From Acidimicrobiia bacterium (lineage in GTDB: Bacteria > Actinomycetota > Acidimicrobiia > Spongiisociales > UBA5794): 52,308 nucleotides of DNA. The notes under the pieces were generated by a model that searched no databases, was not told the DNA's origin, and saw nothing but the letters and a program-made list of their open reading frames with translations. Numbering within the stretch: the stretch's first letter is position 1; each line of letters begins with the position of its first letter. This document shows, one piece after another, positions 35,664 through 43,909 of the stretch. The DNA lies in NCBI GenBank assembly GCA_029287195.1, contig JARFRN010000227.1, positions 1-52,308 on the forward strand. The letters run 5' to 3'. The translations under genes were made by a program, and so were the position numbers.

Positions 35664-36376
35664 TCTGCTGCTCCCGGCCAGGCGCCCTCTTCGCGGAAAT
35701 CCGTCCAATTGATTCGCGCATCGGGTTCCCGCATGTACAGCGGCCGAACGTCCTCAGGCCGGACGTACTGTCCGCGTTGGGCATGGAATGCCGCAATTTC
35801 GAGAAGGACATCCGCCGACGGATAGCGGGGGCGGCCTCGTCTGACCCGGTGAAGTCCGCGCAGAGCCCCCGGCGGGAAATCATCGGTATCCCCCACCATC
35901 AGCACATCCTCAGCATCGCTGTCGAGGAGATGATGCAGTCCCTCCGCCGTCACCACCTCGGCTTCGCCGTCTGGGGCTACACCACCGGGAACAGGGAGAA
36001 AGGGCCGTGTCGCGTATTGGCCTCGTCTGATATCGACGACCGGCCAGATACGACGTCTTCCGGTTGCAGCCCGAACTGCCAGAGCGGTGAGCGAGGAGAT
36101 CGCCACCATTGGCGCCCCGATCGCAGCCGCGATCGCCTGGGCCGTCGAGATCCCGGCCCGGATACCCGTAAACAGCCCGGGGCCGACATCAACCGCAATC
36201 ACGTCGACATCGTTTGGTCTCCAGCCGGCAGACTCGAAACAGAAGTCGATGGCCGGCACGAGAAACCCACCGTGACCGCGACGGTCGACACGCACCGACA
36301 TGGCGGCGAGTTGATCCCCATCCCCGAGAGCCACCGATGACGCGCTGGTTGCGGTATCGATTGCAAGTATCTTCAT
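35660..36376 (-). CDS. tsaB: tRNA threonylcarbamoyladenosine biosynthesis protein TsaB
   Basis: TsaB is the inactive ASKHA-fold partner of TsaD needed for t6A synthesis. It starts MKILAIDTATSASSVALGDG and has VDVIAVDVGPGLFTGIRAGI and AIAAAIGAPMVAISSLTALA. The ORF in the track starts at 36409. ATG at 36376 overlaps the tsaE stop (ATGA) and gives the canonical N-terminus, with 238 residues. It overlaps rimI downstream. Confidence 0.95.
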   Translation of the reverse strand: MKILAIDTATSASSVALGDGDQLAAMSVRVDRRGHGGFLVPAIDFCFESAGWRPNDVDVIAVDVGPGLFTGIRAGISTAQAIAAAIGAPMVAISSLTALAVRAATGRRRIWPVVDIRRGQYATRPFLPVPGGVAPDGEAEVVTAEGLHHLLDSDAEDVLMVGDTDDFPPGALRGLHRVRRGRPRYPSADVLLEIAAFHAQRGQYVRPEDVRPLYMREPDARINWTDFREEGAWPGAAE

Positions 36377-36825
36377 GGCCTCAGCTCCGCCAGGTTCTTG
36401 TGGATCCACTTGCCCGAGGGAACGAAACGAAATAGCCGTTCGCCCTCACCGACTATCTCGATCTTCACCATCAAATGGTCCTCTGGAACCCCATGGGCAA
36501 CCACGTCACCCCATTCGATCAACAACACTCCGTCCCGGGCCTGCTCAGGTAGGTCTAGGTCCTCGAACTCGGCGCTCGTTCCCAACCTATAGACGTCGGC
36601 ATGAACTACGGGCAGGAAGCCATTGTGGGCCCGCGCCAAGATGAACGACGGGCTCGTCAGAGGTTCCTCGACGCCTAGACCCTCGCCTACTCCGGCGGCG
36701 AACAGGGTCTTACCTGCGCCAAGCCTTCCTGAGAGCAGCACGATATCTCCCACGCCGAGGTGAGCTGCGAGGTGGCGACCGAGCGATAGAGTCTCAGCAG
36801 GCGATGCGGTAGGTACTTCGATCAA
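36373..36825 (-). CDS. tsaE: tRNA threonylcarbamoyladenosine biosynthesis ATPase TsaE
   Basis: A 150-residue P-loop ATPase that regenerates the TsaB-TsaD complex. Walker A is SGRLGAGKTLFAAGVGEGLG, followed by LTSPSFILARAH and HADVYRLGTSAEFEDLDL, then LLIEWGD (Walker B-like). The only start giving the whole domain is TTG at 36825, which overlaps the UDG stop as TTGA, matching the 4-bp overlaps across this operon. The ATP-dependent t6A role is known for the family. Confidence 0.93.
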   Translation of the reverse strand: MIEVPTASPAETLSLGRHLAAHLGVGDIVLLSGRLGAGKTLFAAGVGEGLGVEEPLTSPSFILARAHNGFLPVVHADVYRLGTSAEFEDLDLPEQARDGVLLIEWGDVVAHGVPEDHLMVKIEIVGEGERLFRFVPSGKWIHKNLAELRP

Positions 36826-37490
36826 GTAAACAGGTCCAGTTGTTCCGGTTCTGGGTCTGCAGCCTCGGCGGAGTCATCATTTGAGGGATCCGGCGAGCGC
36901 CTCTGGAGCTTACCCTCGATGACGGCTTGCACCAGCTGAAAGTCCTCACGCATCTCGGCGAGGACTCGAGCACTTCCCCGCAACGCAGCCGCCGGATGGA
37001 AAGTCGGCACGAGGAACCTGCCCCACCATTCATAGGCGGTTCCCCGCAGACGTGTGATACCCGTATCGGTGCTAAGCAGGAGCTTCGAAGCGAAGTTGCC
37101 CAGCGTCACGACTACCTTCGGCTGGATCAACTGCAGCTGAGTCCTCAGGTAGCCCTTGCAAGCCTCGATCTCATCGGGGCGCGGATCACGGTTGCTGGGG
37201 GGTCGGCATTTGACAACATTGCCAATGTATACGTCGCTGCGCGCAAGGCCGATCTCGCCCAACAGTTGTTCGAGCAGTTCGCCGGATCGTCCGACAAAAG
37301 GCAATCCTTGTTCATCCTCTCGCTGTCCCGGGCCCTCACCAACGAACATCACATCCGCGTCGGGATTGCCCGAGCCAAAGACAACGTTGATCCGATTCTC
37401 CGAAAGGCGGCAGCGGGTGCAATCGCTCACCTCCGCCGCCAGGACGGCCAGCTGCTCGGCACGCTCGGGGGCCGGGGGGATCTCAGTCAT
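36822..37490 (-). CDS. Uracil-DNA glycosylase, family 4/5-like with Fe-S cluster
   Basis: A 222-residue DNA repair enzyme that removes uracil from DNA. The [4Fe-4S] N-terminal ligands are in VSDCTRCRLSENRINVVFGS, the substrate-pocket motif is MFVGEGPGQREDEQGLPFVG, then YIGNVVKCRPPSNRDPRPDE. The late motif is VPTFHPAAALRG. GEGPG and HPAA are features of family 4 thermophile-type UDGs. The track ORF starts at 37559. ATG at 37490 (MTEIPPAPERAEQL) overlaps the 3' end of the P1 peptidase gene by 8 bp and is preferred. Its presence between tsaE and alr is an insertion in the usual order. Confidence 0.9.
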   Translation of the reverse strand: MTEIPPAPERAEQLAVLAAEVSDCTRCRLSENRINVVFGSGNPDADVMFVGEGPGQREDEQGLPFVGRSGELLEQLLGEIGLARSDVYIGNVVKCRPPSNRDPRPDEIEACKGYLRTQLQLIQPKVVVTLGNFASKLLLSTDTGITRLRGTAYEWWGRFLVPTFHPAAALRGSARVLAEMREDFQLVQAVIEGKLQRRSPDPSNDDSAEAADPEPEQLDLFT

Positions 37491-38394
37491 CACCCACCGC
37501 CGGAACCCCCGCAACGGGCCTGGCGGCAACGACCGCGCTGATGATGGCGCGAGCGACACCGTCGAATGTCGATTCTCCCAGAAGGTCCTGGTCCGCAGCC
37601 TCCTCTCCGCAGGAAACTACAAAGACGATATCCCCGTCGTAGCGGGTGTGCGCCGGCCGGAGGGTGGCCGCCAGGGCATCGTGGCTACGCACGCTGAGGC
37701 GAAGCAGATCGGACTTCGTGAGGTCGGCATCAGTGGCGACCACTATCAGCGTGGTGTTCTCCCGGGACCCCTGGAACGCCGGCGGGCGTTCGCCGGCGGG
37801 CCCGCCGGTGATCTGTTTGCCGTCCAAATCGATGACGTCGCCGACGGCATTGAGGGCCACCAACACGCCGAGTGTGGCATCCCCGACGGATATTGCCGCC
37901 GAACCGATCCCCGCCTTGCGCATTTCCTCGAAGCCCCGCCATTTGGCCACAGTGGCTCCGGTTCCGGCGCCGACGCTTCCCAACACCACCGGCTCCGGGC
38001 TGCAGGCTCTGTAGGCGGCGGCACCGGCATCAGCATCCGGAGGCTGAGCAGCCCCGACGATGAGATCGTAGAGAATCGCCGTGGGCACGATTGGAACGGG
38101 TCCGGCCGGAGTGGGATGCCCGCGCCCTTCAGCCGCAAGTTCTCGCATCACGCCGTCGGCGCTGGCCAATCCAAACGCGGAGCCACCCGAGAGGACGATC
38201 GCCTGTACCGTTTCCACCTTCATCCCGGGTGCGAGCAAGGCGGTTTCCCGGGTACCGGGAGCACCGCCGCGGGCCTCGCATACAACCCGGTTGGGTTCCG
38301 GAAGACTGACCACCGTTACCCCGGTGGCAGCATCTAGATCGGTCCAGTGGCCAACTTCGACTCCGGGGACGGCCGTAATCGTCGAGTTAGTCAA
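37483..38394 (-). CDS. P1 (S58) family peptidase, DmpA/NylD-like
   Basis: A 303-residue protein of the DmpA/L-aminopeptidase D-esterase family of self-cleaving N-terminal nucleophile hydrolases. It has PGVEVGHWTDLDAATGVTVV at the start, VLSGGSAFGLASADGVMREL, GSVGAGTGATVAKWRG and RENTTLIVVATDADLTKSDL. In characterised members autocatalytic cleavage occurs before a Ser/Thr; RENTTLIVV is consistent with such a site, with Thr as the new N-terminus. The track start at 38490 would run into alr. TTG at 38394 leaves only an 8-bp overlap with alr and gives TNSTITAVPGVEVGHW. Its physiological substrate is unknown. Confidence 0.88.
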   Translation of the reverse strand: MTNSTITAVPGVEVGHWTDLDAATGVTVVSLPEPNRVVCEARGGAPGTRETALLAPGMKVETVQAIVLSGGSAFGLASADGVMRELAAEGRGHPTPAGPVPIVPTAILYDLIVGAAQPPDADAGAAAYRACSPEPVVLGSVGAGTGATVAKWRGFEEMRKAGIGSAAISVGDATLGVLVALNAVGDVIDLDGKQITGGPAGERPPAFQGSRENTTLIVVATDADLTKSDLLRLSVRSHDALAATLRPAHTRYDGDIVFVVSCGEEAADQDLLGESTFDGVARAIISAVVAARPVAGVPAVGDD

Positions 38395-39502
38395 GCAGTC
38401 CTCCCGTGTAGAGCCTGGGCAACCGGGGGCCGAAATTGCACACGATCTCGTAGTTGATGGTCTCCAGCCACCCTGCCCACCTCTCGGCACTGACTTCCGC
38501 CGTCCCCTGGACCCCCATCACGACGACTTCGTCACCTACCTCCACCGGATCGTTCCCTAGATCGACGAGGATCTGGTCCATGGTGACGGTTCCGGCGTAT
38601 GGGTACTCCCGGCCGCGAACTAGCACCACGCCACCGGTGTCGCTCAGGCGACGACTCACCCCATCGGCATATCCGATGGGAACAGTTGCCACCTTGGCCG
38701 CGGCCGGCAGGGCCCGCCGGCGTCCGTACGAGGGCCTGGTCCCGGCGGGGTGACGGCGTACGTAAGAAACCTCCGAAACGACGCGCATTGCGGGTCGGAG
38801 TTCGAGATGGGGACCTACGTCGGGTGCCGGGCGTAGCCCGTAGATCCCCAACCCTGCCCGCACCATCGAATACCGGGCCTGAGGGAAGCAGAGGCCACCC
38901 GCGGTGTTGGCCGCATGCAGGATTGGCGGGTCGATATCGTGCCCGGCGAGTTCCGCCACAAATGCGTCGAAGCGGTCGATCTGAGACTGAGTGAAATCGG
39001 CGTCTTCCTCGGCCACGGCAAAATGCGTCCATACACCCTCTAGTTCGAAGGCCGGATTCTCCTCGATGGCCATCGCCAATTCCAGCCCATCGGCGGGCCC
39101 CGCACCCACCCGGTGCATGCCGGTGTCCACCTTCAGATGCACCGGCAGCGGCGCCTCCGATCCGATACAGCCGCCCAGTACCTCGAGGAAGCTGTGGCAG
39201 TAGACCGTCGGTACGAGGTTCCACTCCACAACAAGTGGCGCTTCCTCGGGCGTTGGCTCCGACAGCAGCAGGATAGGAACGGACATACCTGCCTCCCGCA
39301 GGCGGATCCCCTCTTCGACTAGGGCAACGGCCAGCCACTCCGCCCCGCCCTCGAGGGCCATCTCCGCGACGGGCACATCCCCATGGCCGTATCCGTCTGC
39401 CTTGACTACGGCACACACGGAGGCGGGGGCCACCGCGGTAGCAATCGTCGCCACGTTGGCTCGAATTGCCTCCAGGTCGACCTCGACGCGCGATGGCCTC
39501 AC
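38387..39502 (-). CDS. alr: Alanine racemase
   Basis: A PLP enzyme making D-alanine for peptidoglycan. The PLP lysine is in VCAVVKADGYGHGDVPVAEM. GIYGLRPAP and the second catalytic tyrosine region VATVPIGYADGVSRRLSDTG are present, followed by YAGTVTMDQILVDLG. The track ORF begins at 39634. GTG at 39502 overlaps the nnr stop as GTGA and gives VRPSRVEVDLEAIRANVATI, the standard N-terminus, with 371 residues. It is translationally coupled to nnr upstream and the P1 peptidase downstream. Confidence 0.95.
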   Translation of the reverse strand: MRPSRVEVDLEAIRANVATIATAVAPASVCAVVKADGYGHGDVPVAEMALEGGAEWLAVALVEEGIRLREAGMSVPILLLSEPTPEEAPLVVEWNLVPTVYCHSFLEVLGGCIGSEAPLPVHLKVDTGMHRVGAGPADGLELAMAIEENPAFELEGVWTHFAVAEEDADFTQSQIDRFDAFVAELAGHDIDPPILHAANTAGGLCFPQARYSMVRAGLGIYGLRPAPDVGPHLELRPAMRVVSEVSYVRRHPAGTRPSYGRRRALPAAAKVATVPIGYADGVSRRLSDTGGVVLVRGREYPYAGTVTMDQILVDLGNDPVEVGDEVVVMGVQGTAEVSAERWAGWLETINYEIVCNFGPRLPRLYTGGLLD

Positions 39503-40908
39503 GACAGCTCCCCGACGGCGTAGACGAGCTCCTCGGCCGTAACGGTGCGCAAGGCGGCAAGCCTCGAGCCGGCTACCCCATGCCAGAAGGCGCCGGATCG
39601 GGCTGCGATCTCTGTGTCGAGACCCTGGGCCCACAACGCAGCCACCACGCCGGAGAGCACATCACCGGTTCCGATGGTGGCGAGCTCAGGGCCGCCGCTG
39701 GTGATCACCCATTGCTCACTACCGAGTACAAAAGTCGGGTTCCCTTTCAAGAGAACGACGATCCCCGTCTTCTCCGGTAGCGCCCTCGCTGATACATAGC
39801 CGGCCTCCTCGTCGGCGAGTCGACGGTATTCCCCGGCATGCGGCGTAATCAAGGTGGGCTCGTCGCGCTCGGCAAGCGGCACGAGACCCCCAAGGCTGTT
39901 GAGTCCGTCCGCATCTATGAGGAGATTTCCCCTCCGTCCCGCTACCAATGCATGGACGAACTCGGGGACAACCCCGAGACCGGGACCGAGCACCATGACA
40001 TCGAATCGTTCGCAGTAGTCCAAGACCGCAGCCGCGTCTTCTGCGGAGAACATGTCGCCATCCCCGACCCCGTGGGTCAACAACCCGGCGGACATCGCCG
40101 CGGCCTGTGCCTGTGTCGCACCCGGAGAGACCAAAGATGCGCTGCCGGCACCGGCATAGAGCGAACTGCGGGCGGCCAGCACACCGGCACCGACCATGCC
40201 GCGAGCGCTGCCGACGACGGCCACCGATCCAACCGACCATTTATGGGCAGTACGGGAGCGGGTCGGGACCGGAGCATCGGATGCCTCACAGAGCTGCAGC
40301 TCGGGCACGCCTCCGACGAGCCCAATGTCGACAACCTCGACGAATCCGCAGTGTTCCGGGCCCTCCCCGAGGAGATGCCCGGGCTTGAGAGCGTGGAAGG
40401 TAACGGTGACATCGGCGGTGAACGCCCGGCCGACGACAACGCCGCTTCCGGCTTGCAGCCCGCTGGGCACATCCACCGCCAGGACTGGGGCCGGATGCTC
40501 GAGCCAGGGAGCTACCCCGGCCGGTAGTGATCCGCGAAAACCCACTCCAAATAGGGCGTCGATAACGAGGTCGGCCGGTTCCGGTTCCCCAAAATCGACA
40601 ACGTCTACACCGGCGGCAGCGGCGCGAATGGACGCGAGCCGAGCCGGCGAGAAATCCCCCCGGGGAGACCCGAGGGCGTGCACCCTTACCTGGGCACCGC
40701 GCTGTCTCAAATAGCGAGCGGCAACATACCCGTCGCCCCCGTTGTTGCCGGCCCCGGCGAGAACTGCGACCCTCGAGCCGTAACCGACGCCCATGCGGAC
40801 GGCTGCCAGTGCAACCCCGAGGCCGGCTCGCTCCATCAACACCTCGACGGGTTCGACCGAGGCAGCATCGAGTCGGCCCGATTCCTCGGGTGTGATCACA
40901 AGCTGCAT
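39499..40908 (-). CDS. nnr: Bifunctional NAD(P)H-hydrate epimerase/dehydratase
   Basis: A 469-residue repair enzyme for hydrated NADH/NADPH. The N-terminal YjeF_N epimerase domain has VLAGAGNNGGDGYVAARYLR and PADLVIDALFGVGFRGSLPA. The C-terminal ADP-dependent dehydratase domain has NLLIDADGLNSLGGL, TLITPHAGEYRRL, VLLKGNPTFVLG and TIGTGDVLSGVVAALWAQGL. It begins at ATG 40908 and is separated from acpS by 216 bp in which I see no gene. It overlaps alr by 4 bp. Confidence 0.96.
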   Translation of the reverse strand: MQLVITPEESGRLDAASVEPVEVLMERAGLGVALAAVRMGVGYGSRVAVLAGAGNNGGDGYVAARYLRQRGAQVRVHALGSPRGDFSPARLASIRAAAAGVDVVDFGEPEPADLVIDALFGVGFRGSLPAGVAPWLEHPAPVLAVDVPSGLQAGSGVVVGRAFTADVTVTFHALKPGHLLGEGPEHCGFVEVVDIGLVGGVPELQLCEASDAPVPTRSRTAHKWSVGSVAVVGSARGMVGAGVLAARSSLYAGAGSASLVSPGATQAQAAAMSAGLLTHGVGDGDMFSAEDAAAVLDYCERFDVMVLGPGLGVVPEFVHALVAGRRGNLLIDADGLNSLGGLVPLAERDEPTLITPHAGEYRRLADEEAGYVSARALPEKTGIVVLLKGNPTFVLGSEQWVITSGGPELATIGTGDVLSGVVAALWAQGLDTEIAARSGAFWHGVAGSRLAALRTVTAEELVYAVGELS

Positions 40909-41124
40909 CCGGCGATTCTATTCAGCATCGGACGTCGGCGGAACTGGGCGGGACGGGCGTAGACCCGGCAGGAGTGGCGGTCGTAGCCGGCGCTTCGGTG
41001 GTTGTGGTCACTGTTGCTACGTTTCGGCGACTGCTTCGGCGGAGTCCGGCGCCGGTTCAGGGTCAGCTGCGCACGCCGCCGGGCCACGACGCTACCGGGC
41101 ACCAGAGCCGTGGCTCACATACTC

Positions 41125-41502
41125 TCAGGCCTCCCCGAGAGAGAGCGCCATCACCAGCGCTTGATCGTCGGTGTGGGTGATGGTGACCAACACCCGACCG
41201 ACCCCAATGGATTCTGCCCGTGCGGCCGCCTTACCGGAGAGGCGGACTTTCGGTGCCCCACCCCCCGAGATTTCGATGTCCTTCCACGGAACGTGCCGCC
41301 AGCCGACACCGAGGCTCTTCATTACGGCCTCTTTGCCGGCGAAACGTGCCGCCAGGCGTTGTGACGGGTCCTTGAAGCGGTGGGCGTAGCTCCATTCGTG
41401 ATCGGTGAAACAGCGCTCCTTGAATCGCTCCGGATCCTTGTGCAACAGTCGACGAACTCGATCGATCTCGGCCAGATCGACACCCATACCAACGATGTCC
41501 AT
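41125..41502 (-). CDS. acpS: Holo-[acyl-carrier-protein] synthase
   Basis: The 125-residue 4'-phosphopantetheinyl transferase activates acyl carrier protein. The Mg-binding aspartate is in IVGMGVDLAEIDRVRRLL and the glutamate in QRLAARFAGKEAVMKSLGVG. The C-terminus TITHTDDQALVMALSLGE is standard. Its place in front of nnr and alr is conserved in actinobacteria. It follows the large surface protein by 16 bp. Confidence 0.95.
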   Translation of the reverse strand: MDIVGMGVDLAEIDRVRRLLHKDPERFKERCFTDHEWSYAHRFKDPSQRLAARFAGKEAVMKSLGVGWRHVPWKDIEISGGGAPKVRLSGKAAARAESIGVGRVLVTITHTDDQALVMALSLGEA

Positions 41503-41518
41503 CCGTCCAGGCTAACCC

Positions 41519-43822
41519 TCAGCCGCCGCTCGGGGTTCCGACGAGGACTATCAAGGCTTCATCAGTAGGGGCCCGGTAGTAGCTCTCTGCGCCCCAGTAG
41601 GTTCCGCCTATGAAGATCTTGCCGTCGGCGAGGAAGAGCTGCGAGGCGCCGCTGATGCTTCCTTCGGCAGCGACTACTGCTTCGACCCACTCGGATCCGT
41701 TTGAGAAGAAGACGCTGATCCCCATCTCATTGCCGCCGCCGTACAACTCGTCCATCGCTGCCGTCGCTTCATCGTCGGGAATTGCCATTACATCGCCGTT
41801 CCCGAGCTCGATGGTCGTGACGCCATCTTCCCAAGTCACGATATCGGCGACGGCATCATCCTCGAAGTCTTGCCACGTCAGTGACAGCACAAGCTCACCC
41901 GACCCGGTCTCGGTCACTCGCAGCAACGACTCTCCGTCTTCGAAGAAGGCCGTGTACCGATCCTGTTCGATAACGAGGGGCCGATAATCGCCCCAGCGTT
42001 CCTTGACGGCCAGCGCACCGACCGTTCCAGCGTCGTCGACAGCCACCGATGTCAGCCAGGCGTGAGAACCGTCGTCTTGGGGAACGATGGCAAACTCGGT
42101 GGACCATGAGATTCCGTCGGGAGAGGACCACAGCGCCGGTCCGCCCGATCCCTCGCCAACGCCAATCAGGCCGGAGCCGGTATCAACGACGCTGTGCAGC
42201 CACAGATCCGTCCCGTCGGCATCGGTAGAGGACCAGGTGCCATTCGACATCTTCCAGGTCGAAGCACGTTCTCCGAACTCACTGAAGTCGTTGACCCGAG
42301 CGATGAACCCATCTGCGGTGGCGACGACGAACGAGACGTGCCCTCCCTCACCATCGGTGGCATACTCGACCGACCAGCTCTCGCCGTCGGGAGAGGTAAC
42401 CAGAGCGGTTCTACTCCGGTAGTAGTAGTCCCCTTCGGGGTACTCGACGGTCTCCCATGAACGCTCCTCAGCCTGGTACCACTCATCCCAGGTAACCGCC
42501 AGATAGACCTCGCCCGTGTCCGGGTCGGTGAACTGAGGCGCCGGACCTTGGTATAGGTCGTCGAGGGAGCCGGAGGCGATCTCGTTCCCGGTATCGGCAT
42601 CGGCCACGGTGAAGTTGCCGTCGCGCTCGTTGACTGTGATCACATAGCCGTCGTACTCGACACTGACAATCGGACCGGCGGCCTGCTCCGGCTCGTAGAT
42701 CGGAATCGGAAGCGGAGATCCACCGCCGTAATAGCCGCTCCAAGCCCTCTCCCAGATCTCCCATGGAACGATAGTGATGACCTCACCTGTGTCTGGATCC
42801 CAGATCCGCTGACCTTCTCCGCCCCAGTTGAACAGCTCATCGAGCATCCCACTCATGAGCTCCTCATCGGTGCTGCTGTCGACCAATACGAAGGTCGATC
42901 GCATGTAGTCGAGCGTGACTTCGTAGCCCTCGAAGACCAGGACCCGCGGCGGCTCTTCCGGATAGGTCTCCAGGGTGATTGCCAACAAGACCCCCGCAGG
43001 TCCGGCCGCGCCGTTCTGGATGTAGATGTGCTGATCTGGTTCTGCCGCCAGCGGCACGTCTGTCATCGACCATTCGACGCCGTCGGCGGAAGTGAAAACC
43101 GCAATACCGCCTTCGCTCAGAGGTTCACTCGCCTGGGCCAACGCGAACACTCGGTCACCATCGCCGACAACCCGCGAGATCCACCAGTTGTCGGGTGTCT
43201 GATAGCTACCGGCTCGCTCCCAAGAGATGCCATCGTCGGATACGCTCGTCACCAGCGCCTGAGCTTCGTCACCGGGTGGACCCCAGGTCGGGCTGATGGC
43301 GACCAGTTGCCCGTCGAGGATTCCCAGCCAAGCCATTTCCGTCAAGCCCGACCCCGCGAGTTCGATCCGATCCCACGTGTAATCGACTGTGGGGAAGTTG
43401 GTGGTGAAACCAACCTCGGTCGGGCCCATGTTGGTGATTTGGGTCGCCGCGGCGAATGGCTCCGACCGCATACCGGCCTCGAAACCGGCAGCATCTCCCC
43501 CGGCGCGGGTGGCGGGACCAGCCGGTAGATCGATGGTATTGGTTGCATCCTCGGGTTCGGGCGGTTCTTCAACTGCTGCGACCTCAGGAGGTCCGCCCTC
43601 GGTGCCGTCGGAAGACGGCGGAGCCGCAGCCTCAGCCTGTGCAATAGTTGTCGTGGATGCGATCTGTGTGCTGTCATCGCCTACGGCTTGCACGGTGGCC
43701 TCGCCGTCGCTGGTCAGAGCAAACGTGACCACCGCAATGACGGTTGCAATGGCCAGCGCGCTGAGGGCCCCCCACACTCCCCAGCCGTCGGCGGCGCCTC
43801 GTTCGTTGGTGGTCTGCGACAT
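41519..43822 (-). CDS. Large membrane-anchored propeller-like protein with a triplicated internal module
   Basis: A 767-residue protein (ATG 43822, AAGGGGAC upstream; the track start at 43867 lacks support). One N-terminal transmembrane helix (ALSALAIATVIAVVTFALTS) is followed by a Pro/Glu/Ala-rich spacer. The outer part has BNR-like motifs of the type SxDGxxW (SVSDDGISWERAG, FTSADGVEWSMTD, VTSPDGESWSVEY, WSSPDGISWSTEF), which suggests a beta-propeller. Inserted among them are three degenerate copies of a ~65-residue module, near residues 294-360, 386-450 and 612-690. The clearest copies share a core of DPDTGEV followed by WE/DxW. Function is unknown. It interrupts the usual glmS-acpS adjacency and is probably a cell-surface or adhesion-type protein. 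Confidence 0.8.
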   Translation of the reverse strand: MSQTTNERGAADGWGVWGALSALAIATVIAVVTFALTSDGEATVQAVGDDSTQIASTTTIAQAEAAAPPSSDGTEGGPPEVAAVEEPPEPEDATNTIDLPAGPATRAGGDAAGFEAGMRSEPFAAATQITNMGPTEVGFTTNFPTVDYTWDRIELAGSGLTEMAWLGILDGQLVAISPTWGPPGDEAQALVTSVSDDGISWERAGSYQTPDNWWISRVVGDGDRVFALAQASEPLSEGGIAVFTSADGVEWSMTDVPLAAEPDQHIYIQNGAAGPAGVLLAITLETYPEEPPRVLVFEGYEVTLDYMRSTFVLVDSSTDEELMSGMLDELFNWGGEGQRIWDPDTGEVITIVPWEIWERAWSGYYGGGSPLPIPIYEPEQAAGPIVSVEYDGYVITVNERDGNFTVADADTGNEIASGSLDDLYQGPAPQFTDPDTGEVYLAVTWDEWYQAEERSWETVEYPEGDYYYRSRTALVTSPDGESWSVEYATDGEGGHVSFVVATADGFIARVNDFSEFGERASTWKMSNGTWSSTDADGTDLWLHSVVDTGSGLIGVGEGSGGPALWSSPDGISWSTEFAIVPQDDGSHAWLTSVAVDDAGTVGALAVKERWGDYRPLVIEQDRYTAFFEDGESLLRVTETGSGELVLSLTWQDFEDDAVADIVTWEDGVTTIELGNGDVMAIPDDEATAAMDELYGGGNEMGISVFFSNGSEWVEAVVAAEGSISGASQLFLADGKIFIGGTYWGAESYYRAPTDEALIVLVGTPSGG

Positions 43823-43909
43823 GATCGTCCCCTTGGATCGAGTCGGCGCGGCCCAGCGCCTCCGCACCCATGCAGTTGAAACGCTCTATTGGATACGCCG
43901 GGTTCCCGA

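Noticed and set aside
40793-41164. Plus-strand ORF covering the nnr-acpS gap
   Set aside because: Low-complexity Arg/Gly/Ser-rich translation with no start signal; partly antisense to nnr and acpS.
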